Position numbers and translations under genes: made by a program. A model generated the notes under the pieces. It was given only the letters and a program-made list of their open reading frames with translations. It had not been told where the DNA came from and did not search any database. This document shows, in pieces, positions 12,790 through 23,929 of a DNA stretch of 64,000 nucleotides. The stretch is from Delphinus delphis (taxonomy: Eukaryota > Chordata > Mammalia > Artiodactyla > Delphinidae), in contig NC_082688.1 of the NCBI RefSeq assembly GCF_949987515.2, positions 107,301,893 through 107,365,892 on the forward strand. The letters are read 5' to 3'. Numbering within the stretch: position 1 is the stretch's first letter; every line of letters begins with the position of its first letter.

Positions 12790-13120
12790 GGAGATTTTTA
12801 TTATGTATGGTACTTTAAAGTTTACATATCATTTAAATGATTTTCATTTGATCCTTTAAGGCAAGCAGGAAACATATCCCTAGCCCCATTTTATAGATAA
12901 AGCAACTGAGGCTCAGCGAGATTTAAAAATCTTGCCCCAAATCACACAAGCTTCTAAACAAACAAACATAAGTATTTCTTGATGGTTTGGGGGTCTGTAT
13001 AATAATATATTATCAAGCCACGGTATAATAATAACTGACATTTATCGAGTCTTACTATGTGTCAAGGCACTACTGTAAGTAAGTTACATAGTTCAACTTA
13101 TTTAATATAAAATCATTCAG
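12790..13120 (-). repeat. MIR remnants (reverse strand)
   Basis: 'ccccattttatagataaagc', 'aactgaggctcagcgagatt' and 'cttgccccaaatcacacaag' at 12790-12960. A second piece at 13020-13120 has 'ctgacatttatcgag' and 'cttactatgtgtcaaggcac'. Confidence 0.65.
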
Positions 13121-13309
13121 GAACTTGCTTTCATAAAAGTATTTTTGGCTTTTTTGCCTTTGCTCATCTTATAGATGAGTCCAGATTATTCACTTTCAAG
13201 GTTTTCTGGGCAAAAAGCATGATTGCCTTTCCAAAAAAGTAATGAATTATTCAAGAAAGACTGAAGCAAAGTTCTCCCTTTTTTTTTCTTTTTGCCCTTG
13301 GTAGGATAT

Positions 13310-13452
13310 TTTCTTTTTCTTTCTTTCTTTTTTTTTTTTTTTGGCCGTGCCACGCGGCATGAGGGATCTTAGTGCCCCAACCAGGGATGGAAGCCTTGCC
13401 CCCTGCAGTGGAAGTGCGGAGTCTTAACCACTGGCCCACCAGGGAAGGCCCA
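13310..13452 (-). mobile_element. Short CHR-type SINE
   Basis: A T-run (13322-13342), then 'ggccgtgccacgcggcatg' and an end reading 'ttaaccactggcccaccagg', the reverse of the SINE head. Flanks share 'atattttc', about eight bases. Confidence 0.85.
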
Positions 13453-13499
13453 GATACAATATTTTCATACTCCCCATATAGTAGCTTCTTCATTCAAGT

Positions 13500-14200
13500 A
13501 TTTGTTAAGTTGAACTTTTGCCTTCTTTTATTGCATTGAAAAAGTTATTTATATACTCTCATATCAGATATATGTTTTTCAAACATTTTCCCCTGTCTGT
13601 GGTTTACGTGTTCATTTCTTTAATAGTGTCTTTTAAAGTGCAGAAATTTTTAACTTTGGAAAAGTCTAATTTATCCATTTTTTCTTTCATGCTTACACGC
13701 TTTTAAGTTCTAAGAGATTTTTTTTTTGCCTAAGCCAGGATCACAAAGATTTCCCCTATGATTTTTTTTCTAGAACTATCATGTATCTTTTTTAGCAGCT
13801 TTTAGGATTTTTTCTTTATCACTAGTTTTCAGTAATTTGATCATGATGTAACTTGATGTGGTTTTCTTCATACATGAGGTTGAGTGACTTTCTTGAATCC
13901 TTGGGTTTATAGTTTTCATCAAATTTGGAATTTCCATCTTTCATTTCAAATTTTTTTCTCTTCCATCTCTTTTCTGATAATCCAATTATGTGTTTTTTGA
14001 CCACTTAATGTGGTCAGTTGTCTCACAGGTCGCTGTGCCCTGTTCTTCTTCTAGTTTTATTTCTCTTTATTTATTGAAAGCACTTCACTTTAGTTTCTTT
14101 TTCTATTGCTGCTATGTTTACAATCTCTAAGACCTGCATCCTGTTCTAAAATCCTACCATAATCTACTTTTACTTGTTTATCACTTATTACTTATACATA
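13500..14200 (-). repeat. Ancient L1M fragment
   Basis: Reverse-strand L1M phrases: 'aaaagtctaatttatccatt', 'gcctaagccaggatcacaaa', 'atgatgtaacttgatgtggt', 'ccttgggtttatag', 'tccaattatgtg'. Many substitutions. Confidence 0.7.
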
Positions 14201-14324
14201 ATTTTCTAATCATTTTTATGTTTTTCACAGATGTCATCACAAGTGTTTCATTTACATTACTTCACATACTTTGGAACACAGTAGATTCAGCCAGATTTCA
14301 AAGCCAGAGAATTGGTTTTTAAAT

Positions 14325-14520
14325 ATTAGTCTCTGACTCGGTGTACGGTCTTGATCAAGTCTTTAGACCTCACTGAGCCTCAGTTTCTTCATCTATAAAA
14401 TGGGAAGGAGTATGTCTACTGTCAGGTCTAGATATACTATATGTAAAGCACATGGCAGAGTGTCCAGTCTTGAGTAGGAAGGAATACTAGGTCCAGTGCT
14501 AGTAATCATTAGTATTCATG
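14325..14520 (+). repeat. MIR SINE remnant
   Basis: 'cactgagcctcagtttcttc', 'atctataaaatggg' and 'gtaaagcacatggcagagtg' in sense order. Confidence 0.75.
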
Positions 14521-14640
14521 CTCCCCTGTGATAGGCAACTCCTACAACAAAGAGTTTTATCAGTTAATTTTAGATCTCTGTGCCTCTAGCCGGACATCCA
14601 TGTCTCACAATAATTACAGTTAACCCAAAAAATGTCAGGG

Positions 14641-14840
14641 GGGGCTTCCCTGGTGGTGCAGTGGTTGAGAGTCCGCCTGCCAATGCAGGGGACACGGGTT
14701 CGTGCCCCGGTCCGGGAAGATCCCACATGCCGCGGAGCGGCTGGGCCCGTGAGCCATGGCCGCTGAGCCTGCGCGTCCGGAACCTGTGCTCCGCAACGGG
14801 AGAGGCCACGACAGTGAGAGGCCCGCATACCGAAGGAAAA
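14641..14840 (+). mobile_element. CHR-2-like SINE with perfect 14-base TSD
   Basis: The same body as 6287-6500. The duplication AAAAAATGTCAGGG is at 14627-14640 and 14841-14854. The A-tail blends into the duplication, so the 3' edge is uncertain by a few bases. Confidence 0.93.
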
Positions 14841-14854
14841 AAAAAATGTCAGGG

Positions 14855-15840
14855 ACCTAAGACCTTTTTTTTTCTTTTCCTTTTTTTCTGTCTTCAACCT
14901 TTTCCAATTTCCTGTTTGCAAGCATAAAATAGAGCCAGCATTTTCAGTCCGAATGTCTCCCCGCCCCCTCAAGCCTGGTAGAGGTGCTTCTCTACACAAG
15001 CCTCCCTTCTGTTTACAAATTCCGCCTCTGAGTTGTGCATAATAAACATTGGAGAGGCGGCTCAAAGGGACTGATGATGGCTAGTGCCTTTGAAAGCAAT
15101 TCAGGTCGTGAACAGACGCGCATCTGGGAAGACACCTGTGAGCCTCAGCTTGAGAGAACAAGGCTTCCCGTCAGCGATGTGACACAAATCCCTGTCCAGT
15201 TGCTTCTGTTTCTTCACCTCCGTCTTCAGCCTCCTGAGGACGAGGATGAGGTTTCTGTTCAGCTCACAGGGTCGTTTTGAGGGACACGTGTATGGAGGAC
15301 AAAAAAAAATCATTCCTTTTAAAGACAAGAGGATCACAGGCAGGAAAACTACAAGCGTTATTTACGAGGGACTCATATGAAGAAATACCCAAGGTCTTCA
15401 GGACTATCTTTTAATCCTTTTTGCAAGTAATACTCCAGAAATGCAGCCAAATGAAAGAAAGGGTCTTCATGAAGTGGGGTTGATGAACCCGTCTGCATCA
15501 GCATGGTTAGGGCAGTAATTAAAAATGCAGATCCTGGGGCTCCAGGCTGGACCTACACGTGTCAGAACTGCTGGGACTGGGCCTCAAACTGGCTGCAAAC
15601 TCCCAGCTTTGATAATGCAAGCTTAGGAACTACTGTGCTAAAGAATCATAACTGACTCCATTAGGAAGTGAACTCATGATTTAATTTTTTAATAAAATCA
15701 GTGCAAAAAAAATAGAAACTTAAAAGTAGATTAAGATCCATGGTCCCATCAGTACCAAATACACCAGTAGTTTTTGTGTTTGTTTCGACATACGGGTAGC
15801 ATGTTTTACTTATCACTACTGCGTGTTTTTTGTTTGCTTA
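14855..15840. other. Non-coding stretch
   Basis: Mostly unique. Bases about 15460-15650 ('aattaaaaatgcagatcctg', 'gggcctcaaactgg', 'ttaggaactactgtg') resemble an old hAT-type transposon relic. Confidence 0.6.
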
Positions 15841-15854
15841 TTTTTTTTCATTTA

Positions 15855-16159
15855 TTTTCTTTTTATTTATTTTTGGCTGCATTGGGTCTTTGTTGCTGAG
15901 CACGGGCTTTCTCTAGCTGTGGTGAGCAGGGGCTAGTCTTTGTTACAGTGCGCTGGCTTCTCATGGCGGTGGCTTCTCTTGTTGCAGCACACGGGCTCTA
16001 GGCGTGCGGGCTTCAGTAATTGCGGTGCGCGGGCTCAGTAGTTGTGGCGCACGGGCTCAGTTGCTCCACGGCATGTGGGATCTTCCCTGACCAGGACTCG
16101 AGCCCGTGTCCTCTGCATTGGCAGGCAGATTCTTAACCACTGCGCCATCAGGGAAGCCC
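15855..16159 (-). mobile_element. CHR-1-like SINE, full length
   Basis: Reverse strand: T-rich start, 'ggctgcattgggtctttgtt', repeated 'cgggctcagtagttg' units, 'ggcatgtgggatcttccctg', and the head 'ttaaccactgcgccatcagg'. No clear duplication is visible. Confidence 0.88.
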
Positions 16160-16169
16160 GTGGTTGTTG

Positions 16170-16974
16170 GTTTTTTTTTTAGTATAAATGTACATGGTGT
16201 CTCCCAATAAAAGAATTTTATTCACAAGCTAGTAATTATCACAAGAACTTAAATATCATCATGGTACCATTTTCCGCCTAATTGCCTAAGAAATTTCAAG
16301 CTTGCCTATGTCAGCAGAATCAAATGTAGGTGACACAGGAAGCATGTGTCCATATTTTACTTAACACATTGTCACAAGAAGGCTGTCTTCCTTCCTGAAG
16401 TTTTGCTCAGCACCCTCTAACGTTTTACCACCTGAAAATCATTTTGATCAATTTACCATTGCGGGGAGTGAATTTCCACTGCAGAAATATTTTCAGTTTA
16501 CAAAATTGAAATAGCCATATGTGTGTCTCCTCTTCACTGGGCCTAAGTTGGCGACCGCTTTGACCAAGGGCATACACAAGTCCAAGTCCACTGCTAGCTC
16601 GCCCAGTGGCCCTGACATACTCAGGCAGGAGTTACAACTCTACAGTGGGTCCTGTGCTAGCACTGGGCAAATATTCTACTAGTATTGAAAATATCGCACA
16701 AGGTGTTAACTGTGGTTTCTTGACTAATTCTAGCATTAGCATCCAGCCAGTGGAAAACTCTGAACAAGGTTCTTGCGTCGACGTCTTTGGGAAAGCACCA
16801 TTTCTGTATAATGCAGATACTACCCAGCCCTGGTGAAATTATGCAGGGCATTTTTTTCTGGTGTTCTCTCGCTCTCATCCTTTACTCTCTCAACTCCCAA
16901 CTAACAAGCGTGGAAGGAATGCTGGAATTAGCACATCAGTATTTAGTGACCCCTCATGGAACCATTAGTTGAAA
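16170..16974. other. Unassigned non-coding stretch
   Basis: No repeat family or exon recognised. A 76-codon open frame at 16606-16836 matches no family I know and has no splice context. Confidence 0.6.
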
Positions 16975-17770
16975 TGTTGATGAGGAGATGATCGATGGAA
17001 GGATCAAACCAGCATCACCTGAACCCAGATCTATCTTAGCATCACTGAAGCGGTGCCGCTGGACAGTTGGGCCTCCAGATAAGTTGTGACACAGAGCTCA
17101 CGTCACCCCCATAAGGCATCCCTACCAGGAAATATGAACCTGAAGGTAGTGGATCCTGCAGAGTTAGTTCTATGTATGAGGAAGAGGTAGGTAGAGCAGC
17201 AGGTTGTGAGACACCACGAGGATGCAAACTCCAGCACGCAGAACATTCCACAGGACCACCACTCTGGATCCGATAACTCAGTGGCATGAAACAAACCTAA
17301 ACAGGGGCTGGGGGGCAGTTCCAGTAAAGATGACTTGAGAGAGACTCAACCATCCCATAGAATGTGTGAAGCTTGTTTGAATCCTGGATAGGACAAATCA
17401 ACAGCAAGAAGGCATTTTTGAGACAACTGGGGAAATTGATTACGGATTGGATGTTACATAAAACCGCAGAATTATTGCTCATTTTGTTAGGTGTGATAAT
17501 GACATTGTGAGAAAATGTCTCCATGTTTTAAAGACACGTGCAGAGTACGTGGAGGTGACACGGCATGTTTCAAGCCATGAGTTTCATTTCATTTCAAAGT
17601 TTCAGTCCTTTATTTATAAAATGATTTGTCTTAAAACACCTAAAGTACTTCAATCAAGAAAACAATTTCTAAAGATAATTGGTGAATCTAGGGGGATGAG
17701 TATGGAGGTGTTCATTATACTCTTTATTTTTATATTTAGAAAGATTTCATTAAAAATAGTTTTAATCTAA
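16975..17770 (+). repeat. Ancient interspersed repeat, family not assigned
   Basis: Follows the order of an abundant mammalian repeat I recall in part: 'atcttagcatcactga', 'agaatgtgtgaagcttgttt', 'ggcatttttgagacaactgg', 'ttgttaggtgtgataatgac', 'attggtgaatctagggg'. A RepeatMasker run would name it. Confidence 0.55.
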
Positions 17771-18494
17771 AAAAGTGATATCTGAGCCATCCGTTAAGGA
17801 CTACCTAGTGTTTTCTTCCAGGTGGAAGTGATTTCTTCTTGCTGAGCTCACAAGGCCTCTCTTCTGTATGTCACCTGCCTACCCTGATTGTTGTGACTTA
17901 AGTGTATGTCTCACCTCTTATCGTCCCCCAAGAACGGACGCCTTCCTTGTTTCATCTCTATGTCTTCGCTGTGTCTGACACAGTACACGGTTGACAGTGA
18001 CTGAATGAACACAAGAATATAGTTTCTAAGAGCCAACACTGCAGCTGTTTCATGATCACGTGTGGGGGGAGCGATATGGGCAAAGGTGATGTAGCGTCAT
18101 TCAAGTTAGTTATCCTGAACTTGAGACTCGAAAAATAAGTTTCAATTCAAGTTCTTTGGCCTCTTCTTTAGTTTAGAGTCATAGGCCCATCACTGTACTC
18201 TCTAGGAAATGGGCATTGCACTAGTGGATTCGTGGGGGGCAGGCCTCAGAATGCTTGGAAGTAGACAAATGTTCCACGAGGGCAGAAGGAACTCGCCAAT
18301 GAGAGGCTGGCGTCTCACCACGACGTCCAACGCCCAGGATGGGCCCTGGGTCTGCACACAGGCTTACCTGTTCCAACTTGAAGCTACCCACCCATGTCTG
18401 GCAGGTTAAGTCAGAGGGTAGAGCTTTCGGCTAATAACATGGCAGTGTTTCCAGATCCCAGACTTAGGAACCAGTCAGAGGTGGGTGTAAGGCT
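17771..18494. other. Non-coding stretch with an L2-like piece
   Basis: Bases about 17880-18010 resemble sense L2 ('atgtcacctgcctaccctga', 'ctgacacagtacacggttga', 'tgaatgaac'). Nothing recognised in the remainder. Confidence 0.5.
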
Positions 18495-18845
18495 GGCTCC
18501 GCAGCTCACTAGCTTGACGTGGCTTCAAGTCTCAAGTCCATCTCATCTGTAGAAAGAAGGTAGCACTGCCTGTCCCACAGTTACTAAAGGAAATATTATT
18601 GTTGATTATTTGTATATGTGGAATAATAGTAAGATATTTATTAAACACTATGGGCCAGGCACTGTTCTAAGATGTTCCAGTAGCATGTAATAACTAATCT
18701 AACCCTTACCACGCTCTGGGAGCAGGAACTGTTACCATCTGGAGACTAAGAGACGGAAATGTTAAGCAACTTACCCAAGGACACACAGGGCAAAAGTAGC
18801 GAAACCAGGATTCAGAACTCAGCATTCTTGTCAACGGTGCCCCAT
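18495..18845. repeat. Adjacent MIR remnants, sense then reverse
   Basis: Sense piece 18495-18590 ('ccatctcatctgtagaaaga'). Reverse piece 18620-18845 with 'tgggccaggcactgttctaa', 'cttacccaaggacacacagg' and 'accaggattcagaac'. Confidence 0.75.
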
Positions 18846-18955
18846 GGTCTCTCTCAAACAAGACAGTGTTCGTGGGGCATCTGGCTCCGTATCTGGCACA
18901 GGGGGACCGCTTAACACATGACAGTAGCTGCTATTTAAAAGAATAAACCAGAGTC

Positions 18956-19007
18956 GCAACACTGTAAATGAACTATACCTCAATTAAAAAAATTAAATTA
19001 AAAAAAG
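18956..19007 (+). mobile_element. Very short (52-base) L1 3' tail with 12-base TSD
   Basis: 'ctgtaaatgaactatacctc' plus an A-rich tail, the last bases of a cetartiodactyl L1. The duplication TAAACCAGAGTC lies at 18944-18955 and 19008-19019 with no mismatch. An extreme 5' truncation. Confidence 0.85.
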
Positions 19008-19019
19008 TAAACCAGAGTC

Positions 19020-20466
19020 AAACAGATTTTTCTGTCATGCAACCATGTGCATTCCAGGGTTGATTTTATGCAGAAGATTTTTTCTACCACATCGTCCTCC
19101 TGCCTCTCAAATAACCTGCTTCTGGAGCAGCCAGTTCAGGTGGAGGGACTCAGAGCCATCAACACTTCCCGGGGCCACACGACAGCCCGCCATCCTCGGT
19201 GGCCTCTGTCCCCCACTTACCGTCTCCACCACCACCCAGGCTCTCACCCCCAAAGGAAAGGTTAGGAAATCCCGAAGGACCCCAGTGGTAGCTTAGGGCA
19301 CCATGAAGCTCTCCTCTGTCACCCAGTTCATCCTCTAGTTAGAATTTATTTAGCACCCTCTCTGCTCTCGTTCCTTTCTGACCCTCATCTTGTTTGGTCC
19401 GCATGACAACCACGCGATTTATGTACGGGCTGTTGGTCCTTGAACTCTATAAAACCTGTGTAGTTGTGCATTATGGGTCAACATCCCCAAACATTTTCCA
19501 TGTGTTGAATTCGGACTTGAGCACGTCAGCCGGTGAATGGACTGCCACCCGCCTGCCAACAGCTCCGTCTTGGCAGGACAACCATTTGCATCTGGGTAAT
19601 AGTGTTTGCACAAGTGTTTTAATGTTTTGGTGCATCTGCCCCCTAATTTTACACAAGTAGTCATTGGAATTACGCCTGTAATCACGGGTAAGTGCATAAT
19701 TAAAAGACATCTGTGAAAGGCTAAAAATAGACAAAGATTTGCCAAATAAGCAAGACATAATTGACACGTTATTAGTTTTTGTTTAAAAACATGCTAAAGA
19801 TATGGCATTCCATAAAGCCAGGATCGGGATGAAGGAATCGCACCCATAGGGCATTGCAAGCAGAAAAGTGCACCGAAACCTGGTTTAATTTCCACAGAAA
19901 CAGAACTGCCCCTTCACCCCCAAACAGGAAAATCCATTGTTTGGCTTTTTTCGGCATTCACCTTTGAGTATGTTTTCTCAGGAAGTCTTTATGTATGAAA
20001 ACGGGGAGTAGTTTCATACTTCCCAATTTTATAGGTCAGGAGACTGAGCCTAGGTGATGAGGTGATTTGCCCAGGTTCACACAGTCAATTCGTGGCTTGC
20101 TTTTGAGCCCAGCTTGCTTGGACCACCCACTCCCCCCAGAGCCAGGGAGGAGGGAGATGGCTGTACAAAGCTCTCTGCCTGGAATTCCAGACCTCCCCCG
20201 TCCAGCAGCTCCCTAGAGGGTTTTCCTCCCGGCAGGAGGGCTTTGAAGGCAGGTGCAGCCTCCACAGCGGAGAGGACTGTGTGTCTGAGCCTGAGCTGTG
20301 GGCCCAGGGGATGGAGCCCCAGGCAGGGCACCCATGTCCCTGTTCTGGGCAGGGAGGTCGGGGGCAGCATGGGGGCTGAGAACCCCCTCCAGCACCTGGC
20401 TCTGTCACCTTCAGTGTGACCTTAACAAGCCACCTTGCCACTCCATCCTCAGCTGTGAAATGAGAA
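19020..20466. other. Non-coding stretch with an octamer motif
   Basis: Mostly non-repetitive, with a reverse MIR (20000-20112, 'gatttgcccaggttcacaca') and a sense MIR piece (20380-20466). ATTTGCAT lies at 19584-19591. No exon recognised. Confidence 0.6.
19584..19591 (+). promoter_or_regulatory. Octamer motif ATTTGCAT (possible POU2F site)
   Basis: A perfect octamer, the binding site of OCT1/OCT2 in B-cell genes. It sits upstream of the BLK start exon in non-repetitive sequence. Such an 8-mer also occurs by chance, so function is unproven. Confidence 0.25.
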
Positions 20467-20468
20467 TA

Positions 20469-20760
20469 GAGTAAGTCCCCTACATATGAGCCGTCCAGCT
20501 GAGAACTTTCAAAGACGCGAATGTGCCTCTGTATGCCAGCTGTTGTACTGTACTACTGTACTTTTCAAGGTACTGTACTGTAAGGTTTAAAATGTTTATT
20601 TTTTGTGCTTGTTTTTTATGTATTATTTGTGTGAAAAGCATTATATACCTATTACAGTACAGTGCTATATAGCCGACTGTGTTAGCTGGGTACCTAGGCT
20701 GTTTTGGACTTATGACAGCTCTGTCGGAAAGGAACTCGTTCGTGTGTAGGGGACTTACTG
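20469..20760. mobile_element. TA-flanked DNA transposon (Tc1/mariner or Tigger-like), non-autonomous
   Basis: Terminal inverted repeats: 'agtaagtcccctacata' at the left (20470 on) and 'tgtaggggacttact' at the right (20745-20759). TA dinucleotides lie outside at 20467-20468 and 20761-20762. At 292 bases it has no transposase frame. The family name is not assigned. Confidence 0.8.
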
Positions 20761-20931
20761 TAATTGTAACCACCCTATGGATGCTACATGAATATTGAAT
20801 GAATCATATATGTCAAGTGCTTTCATCCTGTGAAATGCTGGCCACTGTAAATAAAGGGTTTCCAGTTTCTCTATTTTTAGTTACTGCCTCTGCCACATCC
20901 CCTGCCAGGCTGAGGCTGTGTTTCAGGTTTT

Positions 20932-21138
20932 GTTTGTTTGTTTTTGCGGTACGCGGGTCTCTCACTGTTGTGGCCTCTCCCGTTGCGGAGCACAGGCTCC
21001 GGACGCGGAGGCTCAGCGGCCATGGCTCACGGGCCCAGCCGCTCCGCGGCATGTGGGATCTTCCCGGACCGGGGCACGAACGCGTGCCCCCTGCATCGGC
21101 AGGCGGACTCTCAACCACTGCGCCGCCAGGGAAGCCCC
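20932..21138 (-). mobile_element. CHR-2-like SINE with perfect 13-base TSD
   Basis: Reverse-strand CHR-2-type body, T-rich start, head at the right ('cactgcgccgccagggaagc'). The duplication TGTTTCAGGTTTT is at 20919-20931 and 21139-21151. Confidence 0.93.
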
Positions 21139-21151
21139 TGTTTCAGGTTTT

Positions 21152-22279
21152 AAGCGTCTCCCCGGGGGCCTACATTGATCTCCCTGCTCTGGTTAAGGTG
21201 GGCAGCGGCGTCTAATTCATTTCAAATAAACAAGCAGAGGTCGCCTCCCCCAACATCCCCGCCTCTTTCTAACCCCTACCCCCTGCACTACACACACACA
21301 CACACACACACACGGGTGCATTCACAGGCTTGCTCTGTCATGCACTCACAGACACACGCAGGTGCACGTGTGTGCACTCTCTCACACATACACACACACA
21401 CAACTCACATCCTTCTCCCATCCATCCTTCCCCGCTGGGAGGAGGCCAGTGCCCGCTAAGTGCAGCAAAGCCCCCCGAACACCCAGGGAGCCGCACGTGT
21501 TGCCTTGGGCTTCTGCGTGGACGCTGCGTTTGTTTCCTGGCTCCACCCAGCCCGAAACTTCTAAAATATCACAGCGGGGTGGCAGCCCGAGCACGCGGAC
21601 GCAGCTCTGCTTGTCACATGGCTTCCTGCGTAACTCAGGCTCCAGTCAGAGCCTCTGGGGTGGAGGGACCCTAGAGAACCGATGTGTTTATAAAACCCGT
21701 GGAAAAGCATCTGCATACACACTGCTAAGGAGTCAAAGGACGAGGAAGTGTAAGTAGTGGTGATTTAATCGGAGGAATTTTACTTCCTGTCAAGTTATGT
21801 AGATGTTCAGTTCTGCTATTTAAGTGGACATAAAGGTCTGCCCAGGAAGTTTAAAATTGGTGGCAGTATGGTTGACGCTTCATTGCGCCAGGAGGCTGGG
21901 TGGGAGAGGGAGAAAAGGCCTGAGGCCCAGGCAGCCGTTCTCCAGAGCTGGGCCTGACCCGGGTCCAGGCCTTACGCCCCCTCTGGTCCCTGGCAAGTCA
22001 TTCACATCTCTTTTCATTTTCTGCTTGTACCAATAAGATTATGTTTCCTGTTAAAGGATTCAAGGAATATATAAAATCATAAGAAAGAAGGTAAAAGTCA
22101 CACGAGGTCTCATTACTTGAGATAAACAATATTAACACTTTAGGAAATGTCTTTTTGGAGTCCTGCTTTGCATTAACACCCACACACGCACTTTTTAAAA
22201 TTTGCTGTTTTTTCTGTTGGGTGTGGGCGTGCTTCCTCCCTTTCTGTCTCTGCCTCCCCTCTGTCTCTACCTCCTCCAC
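21152..22279. other. Non-coding stretch with CA repeats
   Basis: Two CA runs (21290-21313 and 21386-21402) joined by CA-rich sequence; otherwise unique. Confidence 0.65.
21290..21402. repeat. (CA)n-rich tract
   Basis: Two CA runs separated by about 70 bases of interrupted CA-like sequence. Confidence 0.85.
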
Positions 22280-23750
22280 CAGTCACCAAAGTAAACACCT
22301 TCGTGTTTATCCTCCCAAACCTATTTCCATGTAATATAAAAACACGTGCATGTGCCTACATAGGGGTTTCTTGTCTCATTCCTTGGTTTTTCCGAATATG
22401 GGACAGCCTCACTTTTCACATCCTGCTTTTCTCACCTAACTATATGTTGTAGCAATTCCTCTTAGCCTCGCTGGTAAAGATCTAACATGTTCTTTTTGAT
22501 AGATGCATAATATTTTAGAGACTTTTAAAGTGCAGATTTACTCAACAATTCCCCAGTTGGTGAGCAGTTACAAAGTTTCTTTTGCTTTGTTTTTTGTTGC
22601 TACAACTATTGCGGCAATAAACGTGTTTGTATCTCATATATTCCTATATAAGGATGTCTTAGTACACAGTGAGATTCTTGGAAGTGGGATTGTAAATCGA
22701 AAGGTATGTGTAGTTTTTCATTTTAATAGAACTTGAGAGATTGCTTTCTACAAGTTTGGCAATATTTCATATTTTATTTGTTCAATATTTATTAAGCACT
22801 TACTCTGTGCCAGGCACTGTTTTAGCAATTTGGATTAACAATGTATAATGCGAAGATCCCAGACGTCACAGAGGTTTCATCTTAGAAATGGAGTGGGAAA
22901 GAACAGATGAAATAACAATAATAAATACTTTTGTACCAGAAATGTAAGAAAACACAATTTTCCTTTTCTTTACCATCAACAATTGGTATTACCATTCCTC
23001 TTTTTTTTCTTTTTTTAACATCTTTATTGGGGTATAATTGCTTAACAATGGTGTGTTAGTTTCTGCTTTATAGCAAAGTGAATCAGTTATACATATACAT
23101 ATGTTCCCATATCTCTTCCCTCTACCATTCCTCTTATATATTTCCCCATCTTATTGATGCAACGTTCTTGTTATTTTGATTTGCACTTTCCAATTGGTAA
23201 GTAATTTCAACATTTTTCACATGCCTATTTAGTGATTTGGATTTGTTTTGGATGGATTGTCTATTTATAATTTTTACTCATTTTTCTATCGAGTAGATTA
23301 TATGCTAAACCCATACTTCTGGCCAAATTTCATGACCTCTGCGTATAAGTGGACATTTGTTTGCCATATGCCTTGCAAATCTTTTCCCCAATCTATTGCT
23401 TATCTTCATGATGGTTTCTTTTACTGTGTAGTACCTTTAACATTTATGAATCTGTCCTTTTGTTATGAGCATGTTTTTTTGTCCTCTCTCAGCTTCTAGC
23501 TATTCCATCTTTGTCAATTGATATCTCCAAGCTCTGTGTCATATGTATGGTCTCCTAAATTTTCTTCCAATTAAAATTGTTTAATTTTTAATATATTTTT
23601 TCAATACACCTGGAATTTATTTTTTTAATATGGTGTGAGATTGGCATCCAATTGTATTTTGTTCTAGGTAGATAGCTATTTCCCCAATACCTTTTATTAA
23701 AATAAACCCTCAGTTCTCCACTGAATTAAAATGCCACTGTTTTCATATAT
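22280..23750 (-). repeat. Ancient L1M fragment, split by a younger L1 insertion
   Basis: Reverse-strand L1M phrases: 'gcataatattttagagactt', 'acaactattgcggcaataaa', 'cttggaagtgggattgtaaa', then 'tttgccatatgccttgcaaa' and 'ccttttattaaaataaaccc'. The pieces lie on both sides of 22990-23135. Part of 22770-22900 may be another old repeat. Confidence 0.65.
23003..23122 (-). mobile_element. 5'-truncated L1 3' end with 13-base TSD
   Basis: Reverse of the L1 tail at 12580-12668: 'aacatctttattggggtata', 'tagtttctgctttatagcaa', 'agtgaatcagttatacatat'. The duplication TACCATTCCTCTT is at 22990-23002 and 23123-23135. Confidence 0.9.
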
Positions 23751-23929
23751 GTAGTTTCCATACGTACTGGAATCTGTTTGCATTCTAATTATTATGCGTC
23801 ACTGATGATATGTCTATTCCTATTCCACTTTCAGGCAGGTTTGATTTTACTCTCCTTTTTCATAATTTTAAAGCTAGGGTAGGACTTTATTTGGTCATAG
23901 AAACCTTCAGATAATGTTATCCAATTAAA

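Noticed and set aside
16606..16836. A 76-codon frame suspected of being a processed pseudogene
   Set aside because: No matching protein family, poly(A) tail or target duplication could be found.
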